Below are positions 44,871 through 54,399 of a stretch of 64,000 nt of DNA, piece after piece. The notes under the pieces are model-generated. The model saw only the letters and a program-made list of their open reading frames with translations, did no database searches and had not been told where the DNA came from. The position numbers were made by a program, and so were the translations under genes. Position 1 is the stretch's first letter; the number at the start of each line of letters is the position of its first letter. This DNA comes from Isoetes taiwanensis (Eukaryota; Streptophyta; Lycopodiopsida; Isoetales; Isoetaceae), in assembly GCA_021234155.1 (NCBI GenBank), contig JAJEKV010000001.1, forward strand, positions 29,404,177-29,468,176, given 5' to 3'.

Positions 44871-46427
44871 TGTGACGTTCCACGTATTTATACGGTATAC
44901 GTATAAATACACTGACACGTCACCCAATAAGGGTACGCCACCATGGGGTATTTTAACCTAGGGGGTTGACTTAAAAGGGATTAATTTAGCTATGCTAAAT
45001 TAATTATTAAAGGATAATTACCTATAATTAAGGAAATAGTATTTAATTAACTCAATTAAGTTAATTAATTACTTAGGAAGGCGCCACCTGGCCAAATTCG
45101 ATTGGCCAGCATGGGAATGCTAACTTGGGGCATCAATATGATCCCATTTGACCCCAAAATCGAGCCAAGAGGAGGAGCAGCTGAGCGCCCAAGTTGCTGA
45201 AGTTGTTGCTGAACACCCAAGTTGCTGAAGGATGGAGGTGCCCCATGATAACGGTTCTAGCAGGAACTCGGGTGAGTGGGTAGTCTAGCTTGAGCTTCTA
45301 GGATAGTGTCTCAGTTAGTCTTCTCTGGTTATCTTTGTTAGGATTAACGCTTCTTTGATCTTTAGGATTATATTTCAATTATGGATTATGCTTTATTAAG
45401 TATGGATGAATCTATGAAAGTATCTCTGTTAGCCTTCCGTAAAGCAGGGATTAGAGGGGGGTAGAGACCTCTGTGTCTTATGCTCTTAGTATGCTCCTAG
45501 TAGCTCCCTTAGATCCCAATTATTGCGGCTTGTGTACAAGAGACCACCGAGTCGTGGATGCTATGGAATTACTTAGCACCATAGAGGGGACGCAGTGGTG
45601 AAGTGGGGGTGGGGTCTTGCACAAACATAAAAGGCTCCTGGGACTCCTACAGTGGGCTAGGCCTGATAGCCGGTCACGTAGAGGGCCGGGTATGGGTCTG
45701 ACACTCCCTGGGTGTAGAGGTGTGACCCGTATGCTTTGAAGATAAAGTTAGGGGAGTAGGTCGGGTACGGATGCGGGGGTCGCTGATGCGGCACGTATTC
45801 TCTAGCTCACCCATGGAACATTGTGATCCGGAAGGGACACTTCCCGACCCTGCCTCATCGGACCAGGACCTCATGAACCCTGGAGTAGGCTCAAAGGGTG
45901 ATACCTTGAGTCTGCGTCTCCGGAAGGTTATAGTGATGCCATAGCATGATTCAACTCATCTGCAAAGTGTGCACAGGAGGGGCAGATGGAGTGGACAACC
46001 CTAGCCGATGTTCTATGCCAGCCAACGCCATACCAAGATTCGGTCCGCTGATCTCTTGAGACCTAGCCGTCAGTCGATCCTCACTGGAGTCTGAGCCGGG
46101 GTAGAACCATGGGTTTGGGGTGTTTTTTTCTCTAGTATTTAAATGTGTCTTCTCTGTTATTATCAGTTGGATGGATGTGCCACCCTTCGTGGTGGTATTT
46201 ATGTTATGATTATGCTGTATGCTAACCTTGTATTCATGCTTCCGCGACGTAGGAGCCCCATTGAAGGCGTGGGCCGAATGACCCCTCCGTGTCCTTCACT
46301 CGAGCATCTTTCCATAGATGGCCCGAGTTAGACGGAGGGCCCTGCTCACGGCGAGATGGTTGCCATGGGAGGGGAAAGTCCCCGTATGTATACGGCCGAG
46401 CGCCGTATATGTTCGGGGAGCGTCACA
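44871..46427 (+). mobile_element. Nested chromovirus: 3' LTR
   Basis: 1557 bp, from TGTGACGTTCCACGTATTTA to GTTCGGGGAGCGTCACA. The termini TGTGACG/CGTCACA are the usual inverted ends. Inside are an AT-rich TTAATTAATTA stretch (about 45000-45070), the family-A block GCAAAGTGTGCACAGGAGGG (45962), CCACCCTTCGTGGTGG, and the 346 bp (46082-46427) whose inverted copy starts the element. It is related to the family-A LTRs at 26.5 and 57.1-57.9 kb. Confidence 0.9.
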
Positions 46428-46693
46428 AGGGTTAGGTTTAGGGTACTTATAGGTTAGGATTCTATGTCATTGCCACGTGGCTCCAATGGGGTGCTTCCAT
46501 ATGATGAATGCCCACTAGGTTAAGGCCATGTGGAAATGGCCTTAAGCCTAAGGTTGGCTACGTTATGTGAATAACTTGGCCATGCTCCTTTTTTCCACTT
46601 ACTATGGCATACAAGGCTATAATAATAGGCTTGTACGGCGACGAGGCCTAGAAATATACGTATTTATGGCATATATTTCCAGGGAACATCACA
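46428..46693 (-). mobile_element. Outer chromovirus: 5' LTR, right piece
   Basis: It resumes with AGGGTTAGGTTTAGGGTACT, collinear with 37060-37320, and ends CATCACA at 46693. With 41974-43336 it makes one LTR of about 1.62 kb after allowing for the duplicated AGGGT. Confidence 0.9.
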
Positions 46694-46698
46694 TCCAT
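46694..46698. other. Target-site duplication TCCAT, right
   Basis: It matches 35670-35674 exactly, closing the outer insertion of about 11.0 kb, nested element included. Confidence 0.9.
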
Positions 46699-48469
46699 TT
46701 GGAAGATTTCATGTATTCTCAGTGATCATTCAAGATTTTCACTCATTTTTAGTTGTACTTCATTTCATTATTTTTGTTCTTAGTTTTCTGTTTCTCTCCT
46801 TATTGCAAAAACCCACCTGACACTTTCTTGTATAGGAGACCAAGGTTCTCACGGAGGATCATCCTTCAAGCTCTCCCGAATCCAGACCCTTAACACTGCC
46901 GCCGATTGCCGGGTCTTAGTTCTTTTCTTCTCAAATGTCTTCCCAAACTTTCACTTAAGAAGAGCTCCTTAGCCAGACTGCTGCTCGACTGGCCTGACAG
47001 TAGCGTCGTGCTTATGACTCTTATTATGGAAATTATGATATTGAAAGTGGTCGCCCACGTTACAGTGCCCAATCGCTCCACCGACACCATGGACCTCTTC
47101 ATATCTAGGATCCCCTACGCATTGTCGAAATTGTTCTCAACTACATTCACCTCGTCAATCCCCTATTCATCAAACTCTTCCCTATTTTCAAACTCCAGAA
47201 AGCACTTACGTTCACATTATAACCATGTCCATGCCTATACCCTCCCAACCCACATCATCACAACATAGCATTGTGTATTCTCAGGTCTCTTTTGGTCCCA
47301 CCTATGTCAATGAGTCTATCATCACCATCCTTTCAACCATTCGGTCAACGTTTACAACATTGGTGACCTCACACTCGATATGGAAGGTTGTCCCGTTCCA
47401 GGCAGCAAGATTGCTATCACCATGGCACCTCCAGAGTTTTCAATGATGCGCCTTACTGCAATCATGAGAGGCCCTTCAACTTCTTATGCCATCTAGCAAT
47501 CTCAAGTCTACATGCCACCACCTCAGTAGATTTCTCCTCCTACTGTCCCCTTTGTTTTTGCTTCAAGCTTAAATCCGAAACTTCAATACCCAATCTTTCG
47601 TAACAATAAAGGCAAGCCCATCGTGGATCAAAGTGCATAAGCCCACGTGGAAGAGTTTGAAGCACTTATAGTTCGCAATAGTCACTCTCAACCACAAATA
47701 AAGTTTCATATTTTTCCACCAGACTATACGGTGCACCTCACCAATGGCTCATGGCAAATAAAAGCCACTCGAAACAAAGCTGGACAGACATGAAAGCTGC
47801 TTTTCTCGCCCACTATGGTTCTCTGGATGATGATCAACAACTTTTGAAACAGCTCGATGAACTTCAATAGTAGAATACGGAATCTGCTCGAGATTTTGCT
47901 GATCGTCTGCTTTCTGGTGGGAAAACATAAAGAATATCCCACGCAAAGTCAAATCTTAGTACAGTTTCTCCAAGGCCTGCCTCCTGCAATTCGACTCATG
48001 ATCGAGTACTTGCGGCCTAAATCCTTAACTCAGGCTATTGAATTAGTGAATCACTCTGTCGATGTATCTTCTAGAGCCATTCCGCTAATGGATCTCCCCT
48101 TCATGCCTCCTACGGTGGTCACTCACACCTCTTTAACACCTCTGCCCCAACATCGCAGTCAAATCTAGTGCCATCTTTGTAAGTATCATGACCATCTTGC
48201 TAATGAGTGTAATCCTAGTAATGGCCCTCCTCATTGCAAATGGTGCAATATGTACAAGCACACTATGGAAGAATGTACGCGTGCTAACCCCGTGAACTTT
48301 CTACAGAAAATGGTCTTCCAGCTACAAACAGCACCACAGCAAGTGCCCCGTAGCGTGGCCAGTCTTCACAATAACCTTTTGATCCTACTAAAGCCCAATG
48401 CTATCACTATAAAGAATAGGGCCATACTACCAGGATGTGCCCTCAACTTCCTCAAGTTCAGTTACCAGG
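46699..48469 (+). pseudogene. Decayed gag gene with two zinc knuckles
   Basis: From about 47550 a gag-like protein can be followed with several stops and shifts: PIFRNNKGKPIVDQSA, then FLAHYGSLDDDQQLLKQLDE, ESARDFADRLLSGG, and (48000-48060) a YLRPKSLTQAIELVNHSV segment. This is the order of the retrotransposon gag capsid region. At 48169-48276 are two CX2CX4HX4C knuckles, CHLCKYHDHLANEC and CKWCNMYKHTMEEC, 8 residues apart. Protease and RT are missing: a family-B LTR starts at 48470. 46699-47550 upstream is leader-like, with weak frames. It probably belongs with 35284-35674. Confidence 0.65.
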
Positions 48470-49371
48470 TGCTGTCACATTTTGGCAACATAGAAGAGCA
48501 ATGCACAGAATTTGCATATTTTGTCCAACATTTGACTAGTACATGTGTGCATGAGCTAGAAGTTTAAAGACTTCCATCCTTAAAGACTCCAAGTTGACAC
48601 CTATGATGAAGAACCAAGGGAAGGGCATTCATTGGATATCATGCAAGTGTGGCAAGGAAGATGAGATTCAAGCAAGAAAAGTTGAGCTTAAAGATTGGAA
48701 GACCCCTCAAGATTAGAGTTTGGAAGACCACTTAAGATTCTTTGGTATGTGGCTAGTCATTTTGGCATGAGTTCTATTTCCCAAGGCTTCTTTCATGACC
48801 CTACTACCTTAATCCCGTCCATGAAACACCCTACATGCTTCACAATTCACATCTCCATGCCTCATCATCATGCTCCCTAAAAAAGTCTTTTTTTCTAGTC
48901 AAAACACATCACACATACATCACACACCCATCATACATTCAGTACCTTGAGAAAATGCAAAACATTCCACCAAATTTGGCTATTTCCATGGTCTAAGACC
49001 ATTTTCTCTCTTTAAAAACAAAGCTAGAGAGAGAAAGTACACATTTTCTTCAAACAAGTGTGGAAAAACAAATTTTCCAAGTCATGGCATAAAACTTCTA
49101 ATGGTATGTGCATAAGTGCCAAATTGGATGCCAAATTGTCCACATCATCTTCAAAAATATAAAATATCATCCTCGTCATCAGCCAAGTACATCCATGTCA
49201 TCATATACATGTGTCACCCACCTCATCGCCTATTTTTTAAGAATTTTGACTTAAGAAAAGGCATTTTAGGTGACATGTCATCACTTCATTGTGCCACATC
49301 ATCCCCCAAGCACATCCACATCATCATACACATGTCATCCACATGATCACCACTTCACAAAAAGCTTTGAC
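48470..49371 (+). repeat. Family-B LTR, 5' part (copy 3)
   Basis: It starts TGCTGTCACATTTTGGCAAC and carries the family-B landmarks: ATAGAAGAGCAATGCAC, GGAAGACCCCTCAAGATT, a TTTTCTAGTCAAAACACATC stretch, AGAGAGAGAAAGT, and CATCATCACACATG words. It stops at about 49371 (CAAAAAGCTTTGAC), where the zinc-knuckle region of a minus-strand gag begins. It is truncated at the right, so no target duplication can be tested. Confidence 0.65.
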
Positions 49372-49375
49372 CTCT

Positions 49376-49639
49376 TGTTCTTCAATTTTCTGCACAAATC
49401 TGACAGAAGCGCTTTGCTCATTAGTTTTAGATTTTTCTTGTCGAGCAAAATATTCTTTTACACTGCACCTGTCTTCATAGTGACCTACTGCTTTGCAAAA
49501 TGCACAAACAAGGCAATCCTTACCAAAATTCCCTCTTTTACCACATTTTGTACAAGGCCTATACCAGCAATAGTCAGATGAGTGAGTGTTCCTCGAACAG
49601 TGAGCACAAGGGGGGTATATTCTTTTCTCAGGTCTAGAA
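49376..49639 (-). pseudogene. Gag C-terminus with zinc knuckles (minus-strand element)
   Basis: Minus-strand coding sequence with three knuckle-like boxes: CAHCSRNTHSSDYC (49608-49567, CX2CX4HX4C), CTKCGKRGNFGKDC (the His replaced by Asn), and CAFCKAVGHYEDRC (49506-49465, intact). A charged tail follows to about 49376. The frame runs straight across the solo LTR to the gag sequence above 51631. Confidence 0.75.
49635..49639. other. Target-site duplication TAGAA, left
   Basis: TAGAA here and TAGAA at 51631-51635 bracket the LTR 49640-51630 exactly. Confidence 0.92.
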
Positions 49640-51630
49640 TGTTGCCCCCAAAGGGCAACATGCTAATGGAGATCTATTTATTCAAACTAGGTCAACTCAT
49701 TTTAGAAGACTAGGTCAAAGCTTGGAAGATTCTTGTCATTCAACATTGTTATGGAGGTCAAAAGATGTTCATGCTTCAAGTCAAAAGGTGCTCAAGGTTC
49801 AAACTTCACAAGAGGTACTTTATTTGAAGTTAAATGCTGAGTCAGAAATATGCTCTAGAAGATTCTGGGTTATGAAGTTTGGAAGATATTATTTGAAGTT
49901 TGGAAGTTGAAAGTTTGGAAGACTCCTTTGTATATGGTTCCATCCTTGTCATCCACCTTGCCTAGCCTTTTTTTCATATCCACAACTTATTTGCCAACTA
50001 CCCCATGACATTTCCCCCATTTACTCTTCTTGACCACTTTACACCATTGCCTTCAAAAATTGCTTTTTCTTGTCATAAACATTTACCCCACTACCCCCCA
50101 TTTTTGCACCCTTGGCTCAATATTGTTTTCCTACCCATTGTTCACTCTTTTGCCATGCTTGTTTTGCTATAAGTTCCAAAAATGCCATTCCCTATTATTT
50201 CCCTTGCCCCTCCTCGAATGTTCCTTCATGATTTCTTTTGTTTCCATTCTTGTGTCATCACATTCATAGTGGCATATTCCCGACCTTGTCCAAAGATGCC
50301 CCAAAGATTCCCTATTCTTCTACATGTGTAGACATTCTTCTCTATGGTCAATGGGCTATGATCTCTTCTAATATTCTATGGGTAAAAACCTCCAAACCAT
50401 TGGCCAAGCTTTTAAAAATGGCCAAATACGGCATATTCGGGCATATTCCTTTAAAAATACGGAACCAGTATCATGTGAAATCCTCGAAATACAATTTGAA
50501 GAACCCTAAAAATAGAAGAATGGCTCGAATCATGCCTTCGCGCTCCATCCTTCTTTGAAATCACTCTATCTTTGAATTCAGGAATCTAAGCAACAAATTA
50601 AGCCTAAATTTATTACCTAAAATCGCTGGAACCGCAATTTGAAACTATATACAGAGGAACCACAATCACGACATTTTTCGAAGGCCCTGAAGTATTCAGA
50701 TCATACATTGATCATTGCTGAGCAAGATCTGGATGATCCTTGAAGTTCTTGAGCTCTCCTCAACTGGATCTAAAAGATTTAGTTGACATTACTTTCAGAA
50801 ATTACCTTATGACTTTTGATGATTATTTTCTTGTACTTGAGACCATGAAGCATCCTTATCTGTTGTTATCTTGATATATTTACCTTCATATCAATCCAAA
50901 TTGACTGTCAAGTTGTTGAATTCGTCTCTGATATTTTCCTTAGCAATTATTGCCACAAAAAATTCTACAGAAAAATCCCTGAGTGCTTTTAGCACCTTTG
51001 GCCTATCTGCCACCTATCCTTGGGTGTTATGAGAGCCAAAGGAGTTGGAATCATTCAAAAATACCAAGTATAGCTCAAATTCAAAAAAATTGCTCTCGGG
51101 TTTGAACAGTTTTGACTGTATTTTGCCAAATCTAGTCACAAAAAATACCTCTACACATCCAAATGAGGATTTGACTGCTTGTCTCTCTTCCCTAGCACCA
51201 TTGCAACCTATCTGCTTTGGAGATTCTCAAAAAGATGATTGGCAACTCCAAATCTCAATCTTTGATCACTGTTTTCTACATTTGACCTCTATTGACCAAA
51301 ATTTGACCTCACTTTGAGCTCGAATAACTCACAGATTAAGTTTCTGACTTGGTCATAGGCTTTACTGTTGGTTACCTACAACTTTTTTGACCAAGTCTAC
51401 AGCATCAGACTTAAAAAATCGATTTGCATCTCAACACCACAATTGTTTTGGCAAAGGTGCCATTTTCTGGAAATGGGAAAGGTATAGAACTCAAACTTTC
51501 TGAACTTATCTTTGGAATTTTCTTGCATAGACTGATCACCTTAAGTGATCTGGAGGTCCTAACCCCAATTTGAGTGAAAACTCGAATTGGTTTCTTGTGG
51601 TTGACCTTTAAGCCAGGTTTAGGGTCAACA
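49640..51630 (+). mobile_element. Solo LTR, 1991 bp, inserted in gag
   Basis: It begins TGTTGCCCCCAAAGGGCAAC and ends AGCCAGGTTTAGGGTCAACA, with TG...CA termini and an exact 5-bp duplication. No internal domain, PBS or PPT is present, so it is the product of LTR-LTR recombination. Several phrases are shared with family B (GTTTGGAAGA at the left; CTTAAGTGATCTGGAGGTCC near the right end), so it is a related family. The 60-100-codon open frames in it show no domain. Confidence 0.9.
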
Positions 51631-51635
51631 TAGAA

Positions 51636-52470
51636 CTTTTCATTTCTTGCAGTTGTTTGGTCACCTCAATTAGAGCCTCAGATACTTTAGTTATCTCAGC
51701 TCTCACATCAGCCACAAGACCTTCTGCATCCTCCATTTTTTACTTCTTTTTTTTCTTTTTGAACAACATAGACTGGCACAGATCCTGGTCCCATGTACTC
51801 CTGCTCATAATCTGGAAAGAAAGGATCATGAGGTGAGTGCAAACCATCAGGAAGATAGGAAATCATATCTGCAATCTCAGTAGCTTTTGTGAAAGCCTTA
51901 TGTATTGTGTCAAATCCTTCTTGCTTCTAAATCTTGAGCATCTTCCTGTGCACTCTTGGTCTACTGCTCAAATCTCTAATAAATGATGCTACAAGATATG
52001 AGGTGTGGTTAGGAACTTGATTGATTTGACACTTAACAAGATAAAGATTGAATCTCTCCACATATTGATGCACACTCTCACCACGTTTAATATGAAAGGT
52101 TTGTAATTCAAAAATCAAATCTTGAGGATCTAGCAGCTTACCAAATCTTGCCAAGAATTTCTTAACAAATTCATCCCATGAATTAGCTCCTAGACTCATC
52201 ACATATTCCAACCAAGCTCTGATCTCATCATTTTTGAAACACTTTTTAAACTCAGAAAACTTACAACCTTTCTTGTGTCCATATTCCTGATAGTGCTCCT
52301 CAAAAGTTTTCAGAAAATTGTTAGCATTCCTGCTTGGATCAAAAGTAGGAATAGGAATTGGCATGTTCAACTCAAAGTAATGGCAAGGCATACCTGTATT
52401 TGCTTGTATACTTACTCCTGGTGCAGCAACAGAGGCTTCTAATACAAACGGTCTTTCCTGTCTGCAAAAC
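51636..52470 (-). pseudogene. Gag capsid region (minus-strand gypsy-like element)
   Basis: The minus-strand frame from about 52470 through the ATG at 52391 to 51927 reads FDPSRNANNFLKTFEEHYQE, NDEIRAWLEYVMSLGANSWD, EFVKKFLARFGKLLDP and FHIKRGESVHQYVERFNLYL. This is the retrotransposon gag capsid domain (W..F...F...RF ... GESV..Y..RF). After the TAG at 51927-51929 the same frame continues (TIHKAFTKATEIADMISYLP), then shifts, and continues to 51636 as a coiled-coil-like segment that joins the zinc knuckles below 49640. Confidence 0.85.
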
Positions 52471-53347
52471 TATCAAACACGATTAATCAAAACAACCTGG
52501 AATCTCCAGATCAAGATCTCTCGGCACAACTTATCCACCCAACCGGCCTTTGATTTGCAAACACGGCAAGACTAAGCTCAGTTTCTTCCCATCTCTGAGA
52601 GTCTGCTAACCAGCTGGGTAGCCTTTCTGGGATACTCTAAAACTCAGAAGACATTCAATCAGCAAATTACTAGCAATTCTATAGCAAGATTGGCGATCAG
52701 ACCATAAGACACTTCCGGCTTCCTCTATTCTACAGATCGATGGCTTCTTATACTATTTTAAAAAGGTATTATGTATCTTAATCTAATGGTTTCCCTTGAC
52801 CTTTTTGCTAATTTTGGAGCCCTTTTCCTGCAATCCGGGCTGGTATATTGGCCCAGGAACTAATTCTGGGCAATCCCATGACCTTTTCTGCTAAAAGTCA
52901 GCCAGTCCAGAAGATCCTTGGATCTGCTCTGGTACATCCGGCAGTTCTACTTGCCGTTGGTTGCTACAGTTGTAGCGGCCTTTTTGTTCTTTTCTTTTTT
53001 TTTTAAACGTTTATCATTTTAATATTTCAATGGTTTCCTTCATTTTAATTATAACTTAAAAACTTCTAAGGTTAACAATCAATCAAAATATTCAAAATAT
53101 CTATCTAAAGCCCTTGCCTCTGTGTTTGTCTCTGCAAATCATTCCTCTAAGCCACGCCCTCAAGCTAGTGCCGTAACAATTCCTTCCCTTCCCAAGGCTG
53201 ATCGTCCTCGATCATCTGCCTTAGGGAAGTAACAATCTTTCTTAAAGCTAGTGAACTGACTATCCGCTTTGCTGGAATAACCACCTTTATTTCCAAACTA
53301 GTCACCTGACTATCTGCTTTGAAAGGATTTCTTCTAGGCTGGTAAAC

Positions 53348-53485
53348 TTAAAGGTCTGGCTTCTGTGCTGCAGGCACATTTCCCCTTTCTAACTCTAGAG
53401 CAACAGCATGCTCAGATGCTTCATTGTTTCTCCTGGGAGCCATGAGTTCAAATTTCAGGAAATAATCTCGGTAGAACCTCCAAAA
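53348..53485 (-). pseudogene. Gag N-terminus and leader (minus-strand element)
   Basis: An ATG at 53443 opens MAPRRNNEASEHAVALELER and GNVPAAQKPDL, then a stop. The basic MAPRRN opening just inside an LTR end is typical of plant gypsy gag. 42 bases of leader separate it from the LTR border at 53486. The roughly 880 bases between here and the capsid frame (52470-53347) have no coding signal I can follow; they may be an intron-like or inserted segment. The PBS tRNA could not be identified. Confidence 0.5.
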
Positions 53486-54000
53486 TGCTGAAGGTGTTCC
53501 TGGAAAGACCTTCAACCTCAGTGGTTTAGAACCTTCAGGTTGCTTAAGGCAACCACTCTGTGTGAAAAAATTCCAATTAGAAAGCTCGAATAACAATTCT
53601 CAATCACTTTCCCCAAAGAGAAAAAAGACTGCCTTGCAAGAAATGATGCCAAATGCAAACAAGCAAGGATCTGCTTATGATTCTTGTTGTAAAAGCTACT
53701 CAAGATCCTAAGGAATGTTGTATTAAAAGTCAGATAGATTTCAATCAATGAAAACCCCTCAAAAATGTGCTCCTGACCGGGTCAAAATTTGGGCAGAGAG
53801 TAGATTTCTATAACTCCAAAAAAGAAGCTCTTATTTGTGATTTGATGCTTGGATCCTCTCTCAATATGTCTGCACATAAGGTCAAGTACTCTTTTTGCCA
53901 AGAAATATGCAAATTATCCTGGAGATTTATATTTAGGTCTGACAGACTGTTACAGGCTATGAACAGTAGGCAAAACTTGGGCTAATTGATGCTTGAGAGT
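53486..54000 (-). mobile_element. Family-B-type 5' LTR, terminal part
   Basis: Plus-strand reading starts TGCTGAAGGTGTTCCTGGAA, the inverse of the family-B right end, and stays collinear with 54400 onward (AACCACTCTGTGTG, TCTGCACATAAGG) to near 54000. There a poly-T run and other sequence take over. On the minus strand it sits directly before the gag start at 53443, so it is the 5' LTR of that element, truncated at its far end. Confidence 0.65.
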
Positions 54001-54360
54001 TTCTTTTTTTTTTGTTTGCCTAAATTCCAATGCTATCTATGCTTTGCAGATGAGAGAACGCAAATTACCCTATGAAAATGCGACTTGCAGGCCAATGAAC
54101 TCGAGGAGTGGGCAAGGAGTCGCACGACAAGACTTGTGGCAAGCAATGATGTGTTCATAAGCCACAAGGGGAATAGTTAGCCTAGGACAAACTCTCGTGT
54201 GAAAACATTTGTTATAATTGTTATGTTCTAGTCGAAGGCAATGAAAATGCCTTGTTATTGATTTGATTACTATATCATTTGACAATTAAATTTGAAGTAT
54301 GATATGACTAAGTAATAATGTCTAAATATTACTTAAGACATATGCCTATGAATATATACT
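54001..54360. other. Unassigned; may be the start of a family-A LTR
   Basis: A poly-T run (54004-54014), then non-coding sequence without a recognised feature, leading into the family-A LTR phrase at 54361-54399. Confidence 0.3.
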
Positions 54361-54399
54361 TGCAGGGACCCTTAGATCCCGTGTATTGGGAAGGGGGGT
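54361..54399 (+). repeat. Family-A LTR (copy 2), left piece
   Basis: CCCGTGTATTGGGAAGGGGGGT matches 26507-26527 (TATTGGGAAGGGGGGTAGAG). It continues, after the insert, at 57141 (GGGGCAGAGACCCAAGCC). Confidence 0.75.

Noticed and set aside
43337-46427. A foldback DNA transposon, because of the long terminal inverted repeats
   Set aside because: It has a gypsy PPT, a full 3' LTR with TG/CA ends, integrase/chromodomain coding sequence and a 5-bp duplication; the left arm is a piece of that same LTR.
49722-51317. Several 60-106-codon ORFs as genes
   Set aside because: They lie wholly inside the solo LTR 49640-51630 and show no domain.
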